19,749 nucleotides of DNA from UBA9865 sp035647835 (GCA_035647835.1 DASRMS010000073.1:1-19749); one strand, 5' to 3'. Shown: positions 7,170 through 15,918, numbered from the stretch's first letter. The notes: generated by a model not told the origin, from the sequence alone. Numbers and translations are program-made.

Positions 7170-7499
7170 CTATTCTAATTCTTGGTTAATAATTTGATCG
7201 GCATTTTTCATGATTAAACTAAAAGCCTCTTGTGCTGAAAAGTATTGCGATAAAGTGGTATTGGCTACAGCCTGATGCTGTAATTGATATAATTTTTGAA
7301 ACTCCTCATCTACAGGCAAGCCATCAGTGAGCATTTCTTGAATATTTACTTGAATTTGTTCCATTTCTGCCATAATATCCTGAGCTGCTGGATCAAGCTT
7401 AATACGGGCTTGCGCCTGACGTAGGTCAGCGAATTCTGTTGTCGCTTTAAGTTCTTTTGCTAGTTCTTTAGCCGCATTCTCGATACTAATTGTTATCAC
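7170..7499 (-). CDS. ylbF: YlbF/YmcA-family regulator protein
   Basis: This helical protein of up to 109 residues belongs to the YlbF/YmcA (Com_YlbF) family. In Bacillus subtilis these proteins act together in a complex with YaaT that affects RNase Y-dependent mRNA maturation and hence competence, biofilm and sporulation. The sequence shows the family layout: AAKELAKELKATTEFADLRQAQARI, then LDPAAQDIMAEMEQIQVNIQEML, then FQKLYQLQHQAVANTTLSQYF. The start is uncertain. The GTG at 7499 lies inside the Shine-Dalgarno sequence GGAGGTG and can hardly be its own start; the codon at the correct distance is ATT at 7490, which would give 106 residues. It lies 63 bases downstream of menG, probably in the same transcript, and ends at a strong hairpin. 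The B. subtilis functional link is by family only. Confidence 0.85.
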   Translation of the reverse strand: MITISIENAAKELAKELKATTEFADLRQAQARIKLDPAAQDIMAEMEQIQVNIQEMLTDGLPVDEEFQKLYQLQHQAVANTTLSQYFSAQEAFSLIMKNADQIINQELE

Positions 7500-7562
7500 C
7501 TCCAGTAAGACTATTCTGCTCTTTTTAGTAATCTCCTTTTCCAGACCAAAATTTTCCTAGAT

Positions 7563-8264
7563 TTACTTGATACATAAATGCATGGCAGCAACACCGCCGG
7601 AAAATGAATGTACGAAGACTTGTGAAAAACCGTTATCAATAAATAGTTGAGCTAATTCGGCTTTGTTTAGAAAATTAAAAGTTGATTGCTGCAGCCAGTT
7701 ATAAGCTTCGTAGTTATTGCTCACAATCTTTCCGATTAAGGGCATCGCATACTTAAAATAAAAATGATACAATTGTTTATAAAGAAGCAGACTGGGCTGG
7801 GATGTCTCCAGACAAACAGCGGTGCCTGCTGGTTTCACTACCCGATACATTTCTTTGATTACCTGTTGGTAGTTTTGTACATTACGTAGTCCAAAGCCAA
7901 TTGTAACATAATCAAAACAGTCGTTGCTAAAGGGCAGTTGCAGCGCATTATCACAGATAAGTTCCACGTTTTGTAGGTTTGCTTGGGCAATTTTCGCCCT
8001 TCCCTGTACCAGCATCTGCTGACTAAAATCTAGACCAACAACCTTACCTTCTGCACCTACGGCTTTAGCTAGCTCCACTGTCCAGTCACATGTACCACAG
8101 CACAGATCGAGAACACGCTGACCGGGCCGTAGTGTCAGTTGTTTCATTGTTTGCTTGCGCCAGCGCTGGTGTTGTCGGAAACTAATCAATGAATTTATCA
8201 AATCATAGCGGTCGGCAATCTGTTCAAAAAACCGCCAAGTATTTACTTCCTGCTTTCTTTGCAT
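7563..8264 (-). CDS. menG: Demethylmenaquinone methyltransferase (UbiE/MenG)
   Basis: This SAM-dependent C-methyltransferase of about 233 residues catalyses the last step of menaquinone synthesis, converting demethylmenaquinone to menaquinone. Visible family marks are FFEQIADRYDLINSLISF near the N-terminus, the SAM motif VLDLCCGTCDWT (51-62), GLDFSQQML (78-85), and LPFSNDCFDYVTIGFGLRNV (110-129), the UbiE/MenG signature. A first ATG at 8270 is nearly joined to the Shine-Dalgarno AGGA, so ATG at 8264 is preferred. Its presence indicates that the organism makes menaquinone and has a quinone-based respiratory chain, giving a possible alternative electron acceptor for the formate dehydrogenase. 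The full men pathway is not in the window. It is upstream of the ylbF-like gene in the same direction and divergent from the PhnD-like gene. Confidence 0.9.
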   Translation of the reverse strand: MQRKQEVNTWRFFEQIADRYDLINSLISFRQHQRWRKQTMKQLTLRPGQRVLDLCCGTCDWTVELAKAVGAEGKVVGLDFSQQMLVQGRAKIAQANLQNVELICDNALQLPFSNDCFDYVTIGFGLRNVQNYQQVIKEMYRVVKPAGTAVCLETSQPSLLLYKQLYHFYFKYAMPLIGKIVSNNYEAYNWLQQSTFNFLNKAELAQLFIDNGFSQVFVHSFSGGVAAMHLCIK

Positions 8265-8396
8265 CAACATTCCTGCCTTTTCTTGCTTGCAAAATAGTAT
8301 TACTGCAATGAGACTTTTCTATCCCTTCAGTACGATTGGGCGACATATATAATATTGTCATTATGAGAGCATAAAATGTACATTTTGCGATGATAG

Positions 8397-8451
8397 AGCA
8401 GGATTTAGACCGAAATCGGCGAAGGCTTGTGAAAAGGATAACCTGCTTTTT
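8397..8451 (+). other. Structured leader with terminator-like end before the PhnD-like gene
   Basis: Between a possible -10 box (TATAAT, 8348-8353) and the PhnD-like start at 8533, AGCAGG (8397-8402) can pair with CCTGCT (8442-8447), followed by a T run (8447-8451). Inside lies the small dyad CCGAAATCGG. The arrangement resembles a transcription attenuator, but the stem is only 6 bp and I recognise no riboswitch class. The remaining intergenic DNA (8271-8396 and 8452-8532) shows nothing else clear. Confidence 0.25.
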
Positions 8452-8532
8452 GTATTAGCAGCAGCGTTGTTAGATTAAGCGAAACTGGGCCTGATGGCAG
8501 CGGAATTATTAATCGTAAAGGGGGTAAAGAAT

Positions 8533-9462
8533 ATGCCTAAACGTCTGCTTCTTCTCATCTGCATTTTACTATGCACCGTATATTTTTCGGGTGTCATGCA
8601 AAGTAAGCAACTGCCGTATATTTCTTTGTGGCCAGATAGTCTACAAGCAGAAAAGAATGATGTGACACCAAAAACTGACACGATACGCATTGCCATTGTA
8701 AGTTCCGCTTCTGCTAGAAAGTCATTTATCTTTTATCAAGATTTTGTCGATTATTTTGAACAAAAAGCAGGTCTACAAGTGGAATTGATCTTACGAGAGA
8801 ACTATAACATTGCCAATGGTTTAGTCTGTGAAGGAAGCGTAGATTTAGCTTTTATCTCTTCCTTTTCTTATGTTTTAAGTGAAAGTAACTGTAATTATTC
8901 CTTATTATTAAGACCAATAGCTAAAGATGACACACCTTATTGCAGCTGTATTATCGTGCGGGGGGACAGCGACATTCAGTCACTGAAAGAGCTGCGTGGA
9001 AAAACTTTTACCTTTACAGACCCTTTATCCACTCTTGGGCGCCTTTATCCCTTGTACCTGCTGACGACAGCGGGTGAATCTAGTAATACATTTTTTGAAA
9101 ATGTATACTATGCTTCTAGTACGGATTACGCCTTACATAGTTTAGATAGCAGGTTAGTGGAAGGGGCAGCGATCAATAGTTTAGTCTTGCAGTCACTAAA
9201 TTTGCCGAGCAAAGAATTTGCGAGTAGATTTAAAATTATTCATCAATCTGAACCTTTTCCCCTTAATCCCTTAGTTGTTAATACTAACATGCACCCTGAC
9301 CGTCAAAAAATATTAAAGAACATCCTCCTGACGATGCATGAAGATAATCGTGGCGCTGCTATCTTACACGATTTAGGTTATAGTCACTTTGTGGCAGCTA
9401 AACCAGCAGATTATGATCGTATACGGGAAATGGTAAGTGTTGTAAAGGACCAACTGCCATGA
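8533..9462 (+). CDS. PhnD-like periplasmic binding protein, probable ligand sensor of the kinase
   Basis: This 309-residue substrate-binding protein is of the PhnD/phosphonate-binding type. After an N-terminal hydrophobic signal or anchor (MPKRLLLLICILLC; no proper lipobox) come RIAIVSSASARKSF, GSVDLAFISSFSYVLS, PIAKDDTPYCSCIIVRGDSDI and LKELRGKTFTFTDPLSTLGRLYPLYLL, all in family order. ATG at 8533 is chosen over 8494 because AAAGGGGG lies 8 bases upstream of it. No ABC permease or ATPase is present. Instead the gene overlaps the histidine kinase by 4 bases, so it most likely presents a ligand to that kinase, as AioX or ArrX do for AioS or ArrS and as the PhnD-like domain does in TtrS. Odd points are Cys99, Cys120 and a Cys137-Ser-Cys139 pair, the last at the position where family members contact ligand. 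The ligand is unknown. Confidence 0.85.
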   Translation: MPKRLLLLICILLCTVYFSGVMQSKQLPYISLWPDSLQAEKNDVTPKTDTIRIAIVSSASARKSFIFYQDFVDYFEQKAGLQVELILRENYNIANGLVCEGSVDLAFISSFSYVLSESNCNYSLLLRPIAKDDTPYCSCIIVRGDSDIQSLKELRGKTFTFTDPLSTLGRLYPLYLLTTAGESSNTFFENVYYASSTDYALHSLDSRLVEGAAINSLVLQSLNLPSKEFASRFKIIHQSEPFPLNPLVVNTNMHPDRQKILKNILLTMHEDNRGAAILHDLGYSHFVAAKPADYDRIREMVSVVKDQLP

Positions 9463-10931
9463 GCGAATCTTTGCTAAAAAGAAGTTTGAAACGTCTCCGG
9501 GCCGCTTACTCTCCAGGTGTTCGCAGTAAATTTGTTTTTCTCTGGATCGCTTTAGTGTTAATCATAGGCATTTGCTTTACCTGGCAATCTGAACGTATCA
9601 CCGAGAGTGTAATTAGAAGTGATTTACATGCTCGCGGACTATCCATTGCCCGTGATGTGGCCTCACGCAGCGCAGATTCGATACTCACACACAACTATCA
9701 CGAACTACGGCAGACTATCAACGATACGCTGGCTAACAATAAGGATATAGTATATTTATTCCTACTTGATCGGCAAGGTACGGTAATTATTAATTCGCGT
9801 CAAGACCGACAACCATCTACAGCACTGAGGCAGCTGCAAACACTACTTCCAGAAGAAGAATTTAAAACAGCAACTTTTCGTTCAGAAGAGGGAATTATCC
9901 ATGATCTTGCTGTACCCATCTTCGGCGGTAATGCCGGCACTGTGCGCATAGGCATTACCGAAGCAAATCTGCAGAAAGCCTTGACTAAAACCAGAAACAT
10001 ACTATTCACGACGCTGCTGATAGCTTTGGTCCTGGGTAGCTTCATTACTGCATATTTTACTAATAAGTTATTAGCTCCTTTGCGCCAACTAACAACAGCC
10101 ACTCACATTATCAGAGAAGGTGATTTCAGTGCCCGAGTATCAATACAAACTCAAGATGAGATTGGACATCTAGCAACAGCATTTAACATGATGGCGGAAA
10201 AACTAAGCACTTACAAACTAGAAAATAAAGAAAATCGTGCTGAATTGAATCGCATTCAAAAGTTACGTGTTCAGTTAGTGCAGCATTTAATTACGGCACA
10301 AGAAGAAGAACGCAAGAGAATTGCTCGGGAGCTGCATGACGAAACATCCCAGTCACTTACAGCTCTAAAATTAGGTTTAAAAGCAATGGAGCAGACAACC
10401 TCAACAGCTGAAATTCAAGATTTAAGTCATGAACTGCGCCAGATGTTAGGGGCAACACTTAATGAAATAACTGCTATTTCACGCAACTTACGACCCAGTG
10501 TGCTTGATGATATGGGACTTGTGGCAGCTTTGGCACGTTTTTTAGGGGATTCCTCAGTCCGTTTAGGCAAAAGAATTGCCTTTAAACATGAGGGATTAGT
10601 AGGAAAACGTTTTCCTGTTTACGTGGAAACAGCAATTTATCGCGTGGTTCAGGAAGCCGTCACAAATAGTCTTAAGTATGCACACGCTGAAAATATCTTC
10701 GTCAGTGTGACCTACATTAATAACCTACTCAAAGCTATCGTGGACGATAACGGGGTGGGCTTTGATCCAACAACCGTTTTTGATGGGGATATTCCCCAAG
10801 AGGGATTTGGTTTATTCGGTATGCAAGAACGGGCGACTCTGATTGACGGTACCTTGCAAATTGACTCAGCAATAGGACGAGGTACTACCATCACTGTTAC
10901 TGTGGCAAATGTACAAGAAGCCGGGGCATAA
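9459..10931 (+). CDS. Membrane sensor histidine kinase, NarX/DesK class (HisKA_3)
   Basis: This 490-residue kinase phosphorylates itself and then a NarL-type response regulator. Layout: membrane helix 1 (about 24-41); an extracytoplasmic domain (about 42-180) that looks like a single-Cache sensor, with DIVYLFLLDRQGTVIINS; helix 2 (about 181-200); HAMP (about 200-253); a coiled linker; HisKA_3 with EEERKRIARELHDE, where His293 is the phosphoacceptor; and an HATPase_c domain (about 390-488) with N box EAVTNSLKYA and G box VDDNGVGF. All key residues are present. It starts 4 bases inside the PhnD-like gene (ATGA overlap), so translation is coupled and the two proteins probably act together. No regulator gene follows it. 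The only NarL-type regulator nearby is at 18833-19498, across the fdh operon, and is the likely partner. Confidence 0.92.
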   Translation: MSESLLKRSLKRLRAAYSPGVRSKFVFLWIALVLIIGICFTWQSERITESVIRSDLHARGLSIARDVASRSADSILTHNYHELRQTINDTLANNKDIVYLFLLDRQGTVIINSRQDRQPSTALRQLQTLLPEEEFKTATFRSEEGIIHDLAVPIFGGNAGTVRIGITEANLQKALTKTRNILFTTLLIALVLGSFITAYFTNKLLAPLRQLTTATHIIREGDFSARVSIQTQDEIGHLATAFNMMAEKLSTYKLENKENRAELNRIQKLRVQLVQHLITAQEEERKRIARELHDETSQSLTALKLGLKAMEQTTSTAEIQDLSHELRQMLGATLNEITAISRNLRPSVLDDMGLVAALARFLGDSSVRLGKRIAFKHEGLVGKRFPVYVETAIYRVVQEAVTNSLKYAHAENIFVSVTYINNLLKAIVDDNGVGFDPTTVFDGDIPQEGFGLFGMQERATLIDGTLQIDSAIGRGTTITVTVANVQEAGA

Positions 10932-10944
10932 GCTCCGGCTTCTT
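10915..10944 (+). terminator. Hairpin overlapping the histidine kinase stop codon
   Basis: AAGAAGCCGG (10915-10924) and CCGGCTTCTT (10935-10944) form a perfect 10-bp stem with the kinase stop codon TAA in the loop. A second small palindrome, CTTGTTTGAAACAAG (10942-10956), overlaps its end. There is no long T run, so termination is probable but not certain. Confidence 0.55.
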
Positions 10945-10985
10945 GTTTGAAACAAGTCTGTTTCACGCTCTGAACAACGAGAAGG

Positions 10986-11021
10986 AAAAGCGTGCTTAAG
11001 GGGAAGCAAAAGTACGCTTTT
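10986..11021 (-). terminator. Probable terminator of the fdh operon
   Basis: On the minus strand, AAAAGCG (11021-11015) pairs with CGCTTTT (10992-10986), enclosing an inner hairpin TGCTT/AAGCA. The 3' arm runs into CTTTTCCTTC. It lies about 93 bases after the fdhB stop codon, between the convergent kinase gene and the operon. Confidence 0.6.
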
Positions 11022-11113
11022 CTTGAATTGGCTTTTGTGATGACCACTTTCATCATTAGTGAAGTCCTCTTCTTCTGCTTCTATCTTTACACTCTCCAGC
11101 AGCCAAGATTTCC

Positions 11114-11899
11114 TTATTTGGCTTCGTTTTCTGTTGGCAGTACTTTTTCTGTTTCGCGTTTGTTTTCCCATAATAACAAGCCAACCAGCGCCACAACGAA
11201 GATTCGTAATGGTCGAAAAATAGCATTCCAGATATAGGCCGAAATAGGTATTTTGGGGTTAGCAGGCAAACCATATTCTTCAGGATCATCTTTTAAGACA
11301 TACATAACTCCTGTGCCATTTAACTCTTCCAGACCATAAATTTGTGCCTTGCTAGAACCCTGGACGACCAAATCGTTAACACGACGATGAGCCAAATCTA
11401 CCATTTCTGCACGTGTACCAAATTGTATAGCACCAGTGGGGCAGGCCTTAGCACAGGCCGGAATTAAGCCTATAGCCTGACGGTCGCTGCATAAAGTGCA
11501 TTTTTGGGAGATATTTTCCTTTTGATTAAAGGACATTACCTTAAAGGTACAGCTAGCCACACAATAGTTACAACCAATGCATTTTTTAGGGTCTGTTACT
11601 ACAGCACCGGTTTCAGTATGACTAATGGCACCAGCTGGACATACTTTTTCACACGCAGCATCCGTACAGTGCATACAACCTATTTTTGCAAAATACCAAC
11701 TCACATCACCTGTTGACTCATCTTCATGCTCACGGAAAGATACACGAGTCCAAGAGTTAGCGGTAAAACGTACCGGGTTTTCATAAAAACCGGTAAAGCT
11801 AGTTTCTTCAGCCGGTAGTCTATTCCATTGCTTACAGGCTACTTGACAGGCACGGCAGCCAATACATTTAGATGTATCGATAAGTAGCGAATTTAACAT
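11114..11899 (-). CDS. fdhB: Formate dehydrogenase iron-sulfur subunit (FdnH/FdhB type) with C-terminal membrane anchor
   Basis: This 261-residue ferredoxin-like subunit carries electrons from FdhA. It has four Cys clusters for four [4Fe-4S] centres: CIGCRACQVAC (12-22), CMHCTDAACEKVC (75-87), CIGCNYCVASC (107-117) and CTLCSDRQ...CAKAC (134-153). GVMYVLKDDPEEYGLPANP near 198 and a single hydrophobic helix, about residues 223-244, match the membrane-anchored FdnH subunit of E. coli formate dehydrogenase-N (about 294 residues). It has no Tat signal of its own and would be carried out by FdhA. The ATG lies one base after the fdhA stop, so translation is probably coupled. The helix normally sits against the cytochrome b subunit FdnI, but no such gene follows: the operon ends here. 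Confidence 0.93.
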   Translation of the reverse strand: MLNSLLIDTSKCIGCRACQVACKQWNRLPAEETSFTGFYENPVRFTANSWTRVSFREHEDESTGDVSWYFAKIGCMHCTDAACEKVCPAGAISHTETGAVVTDPKKCIGCNYCVASCTFKVMSFNQKENISQKCTLCSDRQAIGLIPACAKACPTGAIQFGTRAEMVDLAHRRVNDLVVQGSSKAQIYGLEELNGTGVMYVLKDDPEEYGLPANPKIPISAYIWNAIFRPLRIFVVALVGLLLWENKRETEKVLPTENEAK

Positions 11900-11900
11900 T

Positions 11901-14900
11901 TTATCCCACCTTCCTTATGTTGCAGAGAAAGGCTTTGTATTCAGGTATATTAGTATTAGCATCTCCGATGGAAGGTACTATATCGTTGACAACTGCGCCT
12001 TTATTTAAGCCCATAAAGCCCCAGTGGAAGGGCATGCCAACCATTTCCCGCAGTTCTCCGTCAACCAGCAGAGGTTTCATGCGTGGTGTGATACAAGCGA
12101 GAGCAGTGATGTGTTGCTTACGGTAACTGCTGATCTCCACCTGATCTCCATTTTTGATGCCCAGCTTCTCTGCCAATGTTGGACTGATTTCAATGAAGAG
12201 TGCTGGCATTAGTTCATTTAACCACGGTGTATTGCGCGTCATAATCCCCGACTGCCAGTGTTCACTCACACGGTAGGTGGAGATCACATAAGGGAAATTT
12301 TTATCCCCAGCAGCTGCCAAGTGATCTTCATACCAAATTTTTGTGACTGGGTTAAATTGCACCGTCGTAGATAGTATGTTGCGGATGGGACTTTCTGCCG
12401 GCTCGTAATGCTCTGGGAAAGGCCCGTCAGCCAAACCGCTGGCAAAGAGACGAGCTTGCAGTTCAGGCAGCATAATATAAGGCGCTTGCGCTGTCGTTTC
12501 TGGTGGTACATTAGCATTAAAGTCAGGCACATCGTTACGCTGCCAAGTTAGACCATCCCACCACATTAGCGGAGTATCCGGATTCCAAGCATTTCCTTGC
12601 GGATCTGCTGAACAACGATTATAGATGATCCGCCTGTTTAGCGGCCAGGCAAATGACCACTTAGCGTTTGTACCAATACCGGAATCTTCTTTGATCCGGC
12701 TTTTACAGGCTGGATGGGTAGCGTTATTGTAATATCCACTGTAAATCCAACAGCCGCAGGCGGTACTGCCGTCATCAGCCAGTTTGGTGAAGTCTTCTAA
12801 TAATAAGCCTGTCTTAAGATCATAACCGTTAATTTCCATGGCCACAGCATTAGCATCAGCCTCTGCACCGTAATCCCACTTCATTTTTAGAATAGGCTCG
12901 GCAAAAGGACCGGCATTCTTTTCATATTCCTTTTTGACTGCTTTGAAAAGCTGATCGACAATCCAGATATCAGTATGGGCATCCCCTAGAGGTTCTTGTG
13001 CTTGATAGCGCCACTGAATCCAGCGGCCACTATTCGCTATTGTCCCTTCTCTTTCAAAAGAGACTGAACTAGGCAGGAGAAAAACCTCTGTGTCTATCTC
13101 AGTTGGATCAACCCCGGGTTCTTTCCAAAAAGCAGCAGTTTCATTTTCAAAGATATCAATGGAAACCAGCCAATCTAAATTTTGGGAGTAATTTCTTTTT
13201 GTAGAGGCAGAAGGCCCGGTTACAGCGGGATTGTCTGCCCAACAGATCATGCCCTTAATTTCACCTTCACCCATATATTTGTACATGCCAATATGGGAAC
13301 GATCTTTAGTATCTAACTTGGGGACATAATCATAACAAAAGTCATTATCCTGTGTAGCATAATCACCATACCAGGCTTTAAGCATGCTGATTAAAAATTT
13401 TGGTTTGTTTGTCCAGTAACCACCAGCAGGGGTTTCCTTTTCCAGATAAGCAGCCAAATCCTCATGCAGTGCTGCTTTGGGCATGTTTAGGTAGCCGGGT
13501 ATAAGATGATAAAGCATCGCCATATCAGTGGAACCCTGCACATTAGCCTGACCACGCTGCGCGTTAACGCCGCCCCCGGGGATACCCATGTTCCCTAAAA
13601 GCAGCTGCAGACAAGCAATCGCTCTCACGTTTTGTGAGCCATGCGTAAATTGTGTTACGCCCATGGCATACATGATGTTTCCTGCCTTACCGGGCTGACC
13701 AGTGCTGGCAAATAATTCAGCCACTGCTTGTAACTTGTCAACCGGGCAGCCGGTAATCCGGCTTACAGTTTTAAAATCGTAGCGTTCATAATGTTTTTTC
13801 ATCAGTTGGAGAACAGAATGTTGATCAGTCGCAGTAGGATCTTTTATCACTTTACCCTCTGCATCAACTTGATAACTCCAAGAGTCTTTATCATAATTTA
13901 CAGCACGATCTTCAGCATCATGTGCTCCTGAGAATAAACCATCGTTAAAAGAAAACTCTGGATTAATCAGATAAGTAGCGTTGGTGTAATTAAGGACATA
14001 TTCTTCATGGTATAGCTTATTGCTGAGCACATAATTGATCAACCCGCCAAGAAAAGCGATGTTTGTGCCAGGGCGCAGAGGGGCGTACAAATCTGCGGTA
14101 GCAGCAGAGCGGGTAAAACGGGGATCTACCACAATTAATTTTGCACCTTTTTCTGCACGAGCCCGCTCAACCCATTTCATGGAAATAGGATGGTTTTCCG
14201 CTGGATTACAGCCAAAGGCTAAAAAGACATCAGAATTCTTATAATCAATCCAATGGTTCGTCATTGCACCGCGACCAAATGAGTTGCCCAGACCGGCAAC
14301 TGTGGAGGAGTGTCAGAGACGGGCACAGTGGTCGATATTGATTATCCCCAAGGCACGGATTAACTTATGATATAGATAGTTTTCTTCATTAGTACAGTTT
14401 GAACTTCCTAAATGCGCAATCGCTCTTGTGCGATTTACGGTAACACCGTGCTCATCAACTGTTTCGAAGGTGGAATCGCGTGTTTGCTTAATGCGTTGGG
14501 CAACTTGTGTTAAAGCCCAGTCCCAGTCTACTTCTTTCCACTCGGTAGCACGGGGCGCACGGTAGAGAACCTTTTTCATACGTTGTGGATGTTCAATGGC
14601 TTGACCTTGTTGATCATAAACATAAGCAAGGTTAAAAATTGAACTGCCTTTACTGCAAAGAGAACCTTCGTTAATAGGATGATCAGGGTCACCTTCTGCA
14701 CCCACGACTTTGTCATTTTGCACATAACAAATAATCCCACAGCCTACAGAACAATAAGGACATATGGTTGTTACTTCTTTTGCATATTGCACGGGCACTG
14801 GTGCAGCTTCAGTCGTGTTAGAGAAACCAAAGCTGGCTAAAGTAGCTGAGCCAACAGCTGCGCCCGTTAGTTTGAGAAAACTACGACGAGATACTTTCAT
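11901..14900 (-). CDS. fdhA: Formate dehydrogenase catalytic subunit, selenocysteine- and molybdopterin-containing (FdnG type)
   Basis: One 999-residue selenoprotein with an in-frame UGA at 14313-14315 (residue 196), read as selenocysteine. It oxidises formate to CO2, or the reverse, at a Mo or W bis-pterin site. The N-terminus has a Tat signal (SRRSFLK at 4-10, then a hydrophobic stretch), so it acts outside the membrane. [4Fe-4S] ligands are Cys47, Cys50, Cys54 and Cys82. The active-site segment reads DHCARL-Sec-HSSTVAGLGNSFGRGAMTNHW, closely like E. coli FdnG, whose Sec is also residue 196. Downstream, VVDPRFTRSAATADLYAPLRPGT, LLLGNMGIPGGGVNAQRGQANVQG, NSGRWIQWR, WPLNRRIIYNRCSADPQGN and FPEHYEP continue the FdnG pattern to the end, so neither half is broken. 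ATG at 14900 has AGGAGG 9 bases upstream. Naive annotation would split it into 195- and 787-residue ORFs. Confidence 0.96.
14283..14315 (-). promoter_or_regulatory. UGA selenocysteine codon and SECIS-like hairpin in fdhA
   Basis: On the minus strand the UGA (14315-14313) is followed after 12 bases by GTTGCC-GGTCTG-GGCAAC (14300-14283), a perfect 6-bp stem with a 6-base loop. The spacing and the loop core GGTCT correspond, as I remember it, to the E. coli fdhF SECIS element recognised by SelB. It lies inside the coding region, as bacterial SECIS elements do. Confidence 0.9.
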
Positions 14901-14916
14901 TCTTGCTCACCTCCTG

Positions 14917-15918
14917 CTAGTTTTTTGCAGCAGCTTTTACGCTCGCCGGCACAGCTTGCGGGACACGCTGTACTACTGGTTCACCAAATTTCTTTCTTCT
15001 GGTTAAACGATCAATTAGCGGCACAAAAGCGTTCATGATAAGGATGGCGAAGGCAACCCCCTCGGTTGGCGCCAATAAAACACGGAAAACAACAACAATG
15101 ATCCCAATACAGACTCCGAAGATTATCTTGCCCTTCTTGGTAATGGGGCTGGTAACCCAGTCTGTAGCCATAAAGAAAGCACCAAGTAGTAAACCCCCAC
15201 TTAGCAGATGATAAATTGGGTGTTCACCTAAGACGGCAGTGCCAACAAAAACAGTGGCCAGCATGGAAACAGGTATATGCCAAGTGATGTGCTTTTTATA
15301 TAACAGATAAGCACCACCTATAAGTAAAGCTAACGCTGAAGATTCGGCAATACCTCCCCCCTGGGTAGCAATGAAAAATGTCCCCATATTAGGTAAAGGC
15401 AACCCCATTTGCAGCATAGTCAGTGGCGTGGCTTGTGTTACCGTATCAATACCGGGAAAACTAACCCGCCAATAGAAAAATTCATTATTCAGATAAACTA
15501 ACCAAGGGGCAAACAGAATTACAGATACTCTGCCAAATAGTGCTGGGTTAAAACGATTCCAGCCTAAACCGCCTAAAAATTCCTTGGCTAAACCCACTGC
15601 AATGAAAGTGGCCGCGGCGGCTAACCACCATGGTGTGGCCGCCGAAAAACTCAAGGCAACCAGTACTCCGGTTAAAATAGCACTGCCATCTTGAAGTTGT
15701 GGTTCTTTACGCATCGCACGGCGGAATATCACTTCCGTAAAGATGGCCGTAACTACACAGACTAAGATTAAAAATGGCACATTTAATTTAAAGAAATAAC
15801 ATGCCACCAGCGTTACAGGCATTAGTGCAATGGTTACATCCCGCATCGCCGTAGACACCTGATCACCAGCATGTAGATGTGGTGCTGAAGAAACCTGCAA
15901 ATTCAAATCTTTTCCCAA
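14917..15918 (-). CDS. rnfD: RnfD-like membrane flavoprotein subunit
   Basis: This 333-residue integral membrane protein belongs to the RnfD/NqrB family, with about 8-10 hydrophobic helices. Family marks are QDGSAILTGVLVALS (76-90), GWNRFNPALFGR (119-130), TQATPL (161-166), GAFFMATDWVTSPIT (246-260) and EGVAFAILIMN (286-296). By comparison with known RnfD, Thr164 is the expected covalent FMN attachment site on the outer face. The start codon is TTG at 15918 with GGAGGGG just upstream. It sits between rnfC and fdhA with 16-23 base gaps, and no rnfA, B, E or G is present. In Rnf, RnfD passes electrons between RnfG flavin and RnfC and is linked to ion movement. Here FdhAB would be the natural partner on the outer side. 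That role is inference. Confidence 0.92.
   Translation of the reverse strand: MGKDLNLQVSSAPHLHAGDQVSTAMRDVTIALMPVTLVACYFFKLNVPFLILVCVVTAIFTEVIFRRAMRKEPQLQDGSAILTGVLVALSFSAATPWWLAAAATFIAVGLAKEFLGGLGWNRFNPALFGRVSVILFAPWLVYLNNEFFYWRVSFPGIDTVTQATPLTMLQMGLPLPNMGTFFIATQGGGIAESSALALLIGGAYLLYKKHITWHIPVSMLATVFVGTAVLGEHPIYHLLSGGLLLGAFFMATDWVTSPITKKGKIIFGVCIGIIVVVFRVLLAPTEGVAFAILIMNAFVPLIDRLTRRKKFGEPVVQRVPQAVPASVKAAAKN

Noticed and set aside
8533..9462. PhnD-like gene as part of a phosphonate ABC transporter
   Set aside because: No permease, ATPase or phn gene is nearby, and the gene overlaps the sensor kinase, so a sensory role is more likely.
10992..11237. 81-residue plus-strand ORF overlapping the 3' end of fdhB
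   Set aside because: It is antisense to conserved fdhB sequence, begins inside a hairpin, and looks like a shadow of the minus-strand gene.
14264..14315. Apparent break of fdhA into two ORFs (pseudogene or sequencing error)
   Set aside because: The frame is unchanged across the TGA, the codon is at the known selenocysteine position, the 16 residues between the two ORFs match FdnG, and a SECIS-like hairpin follows.
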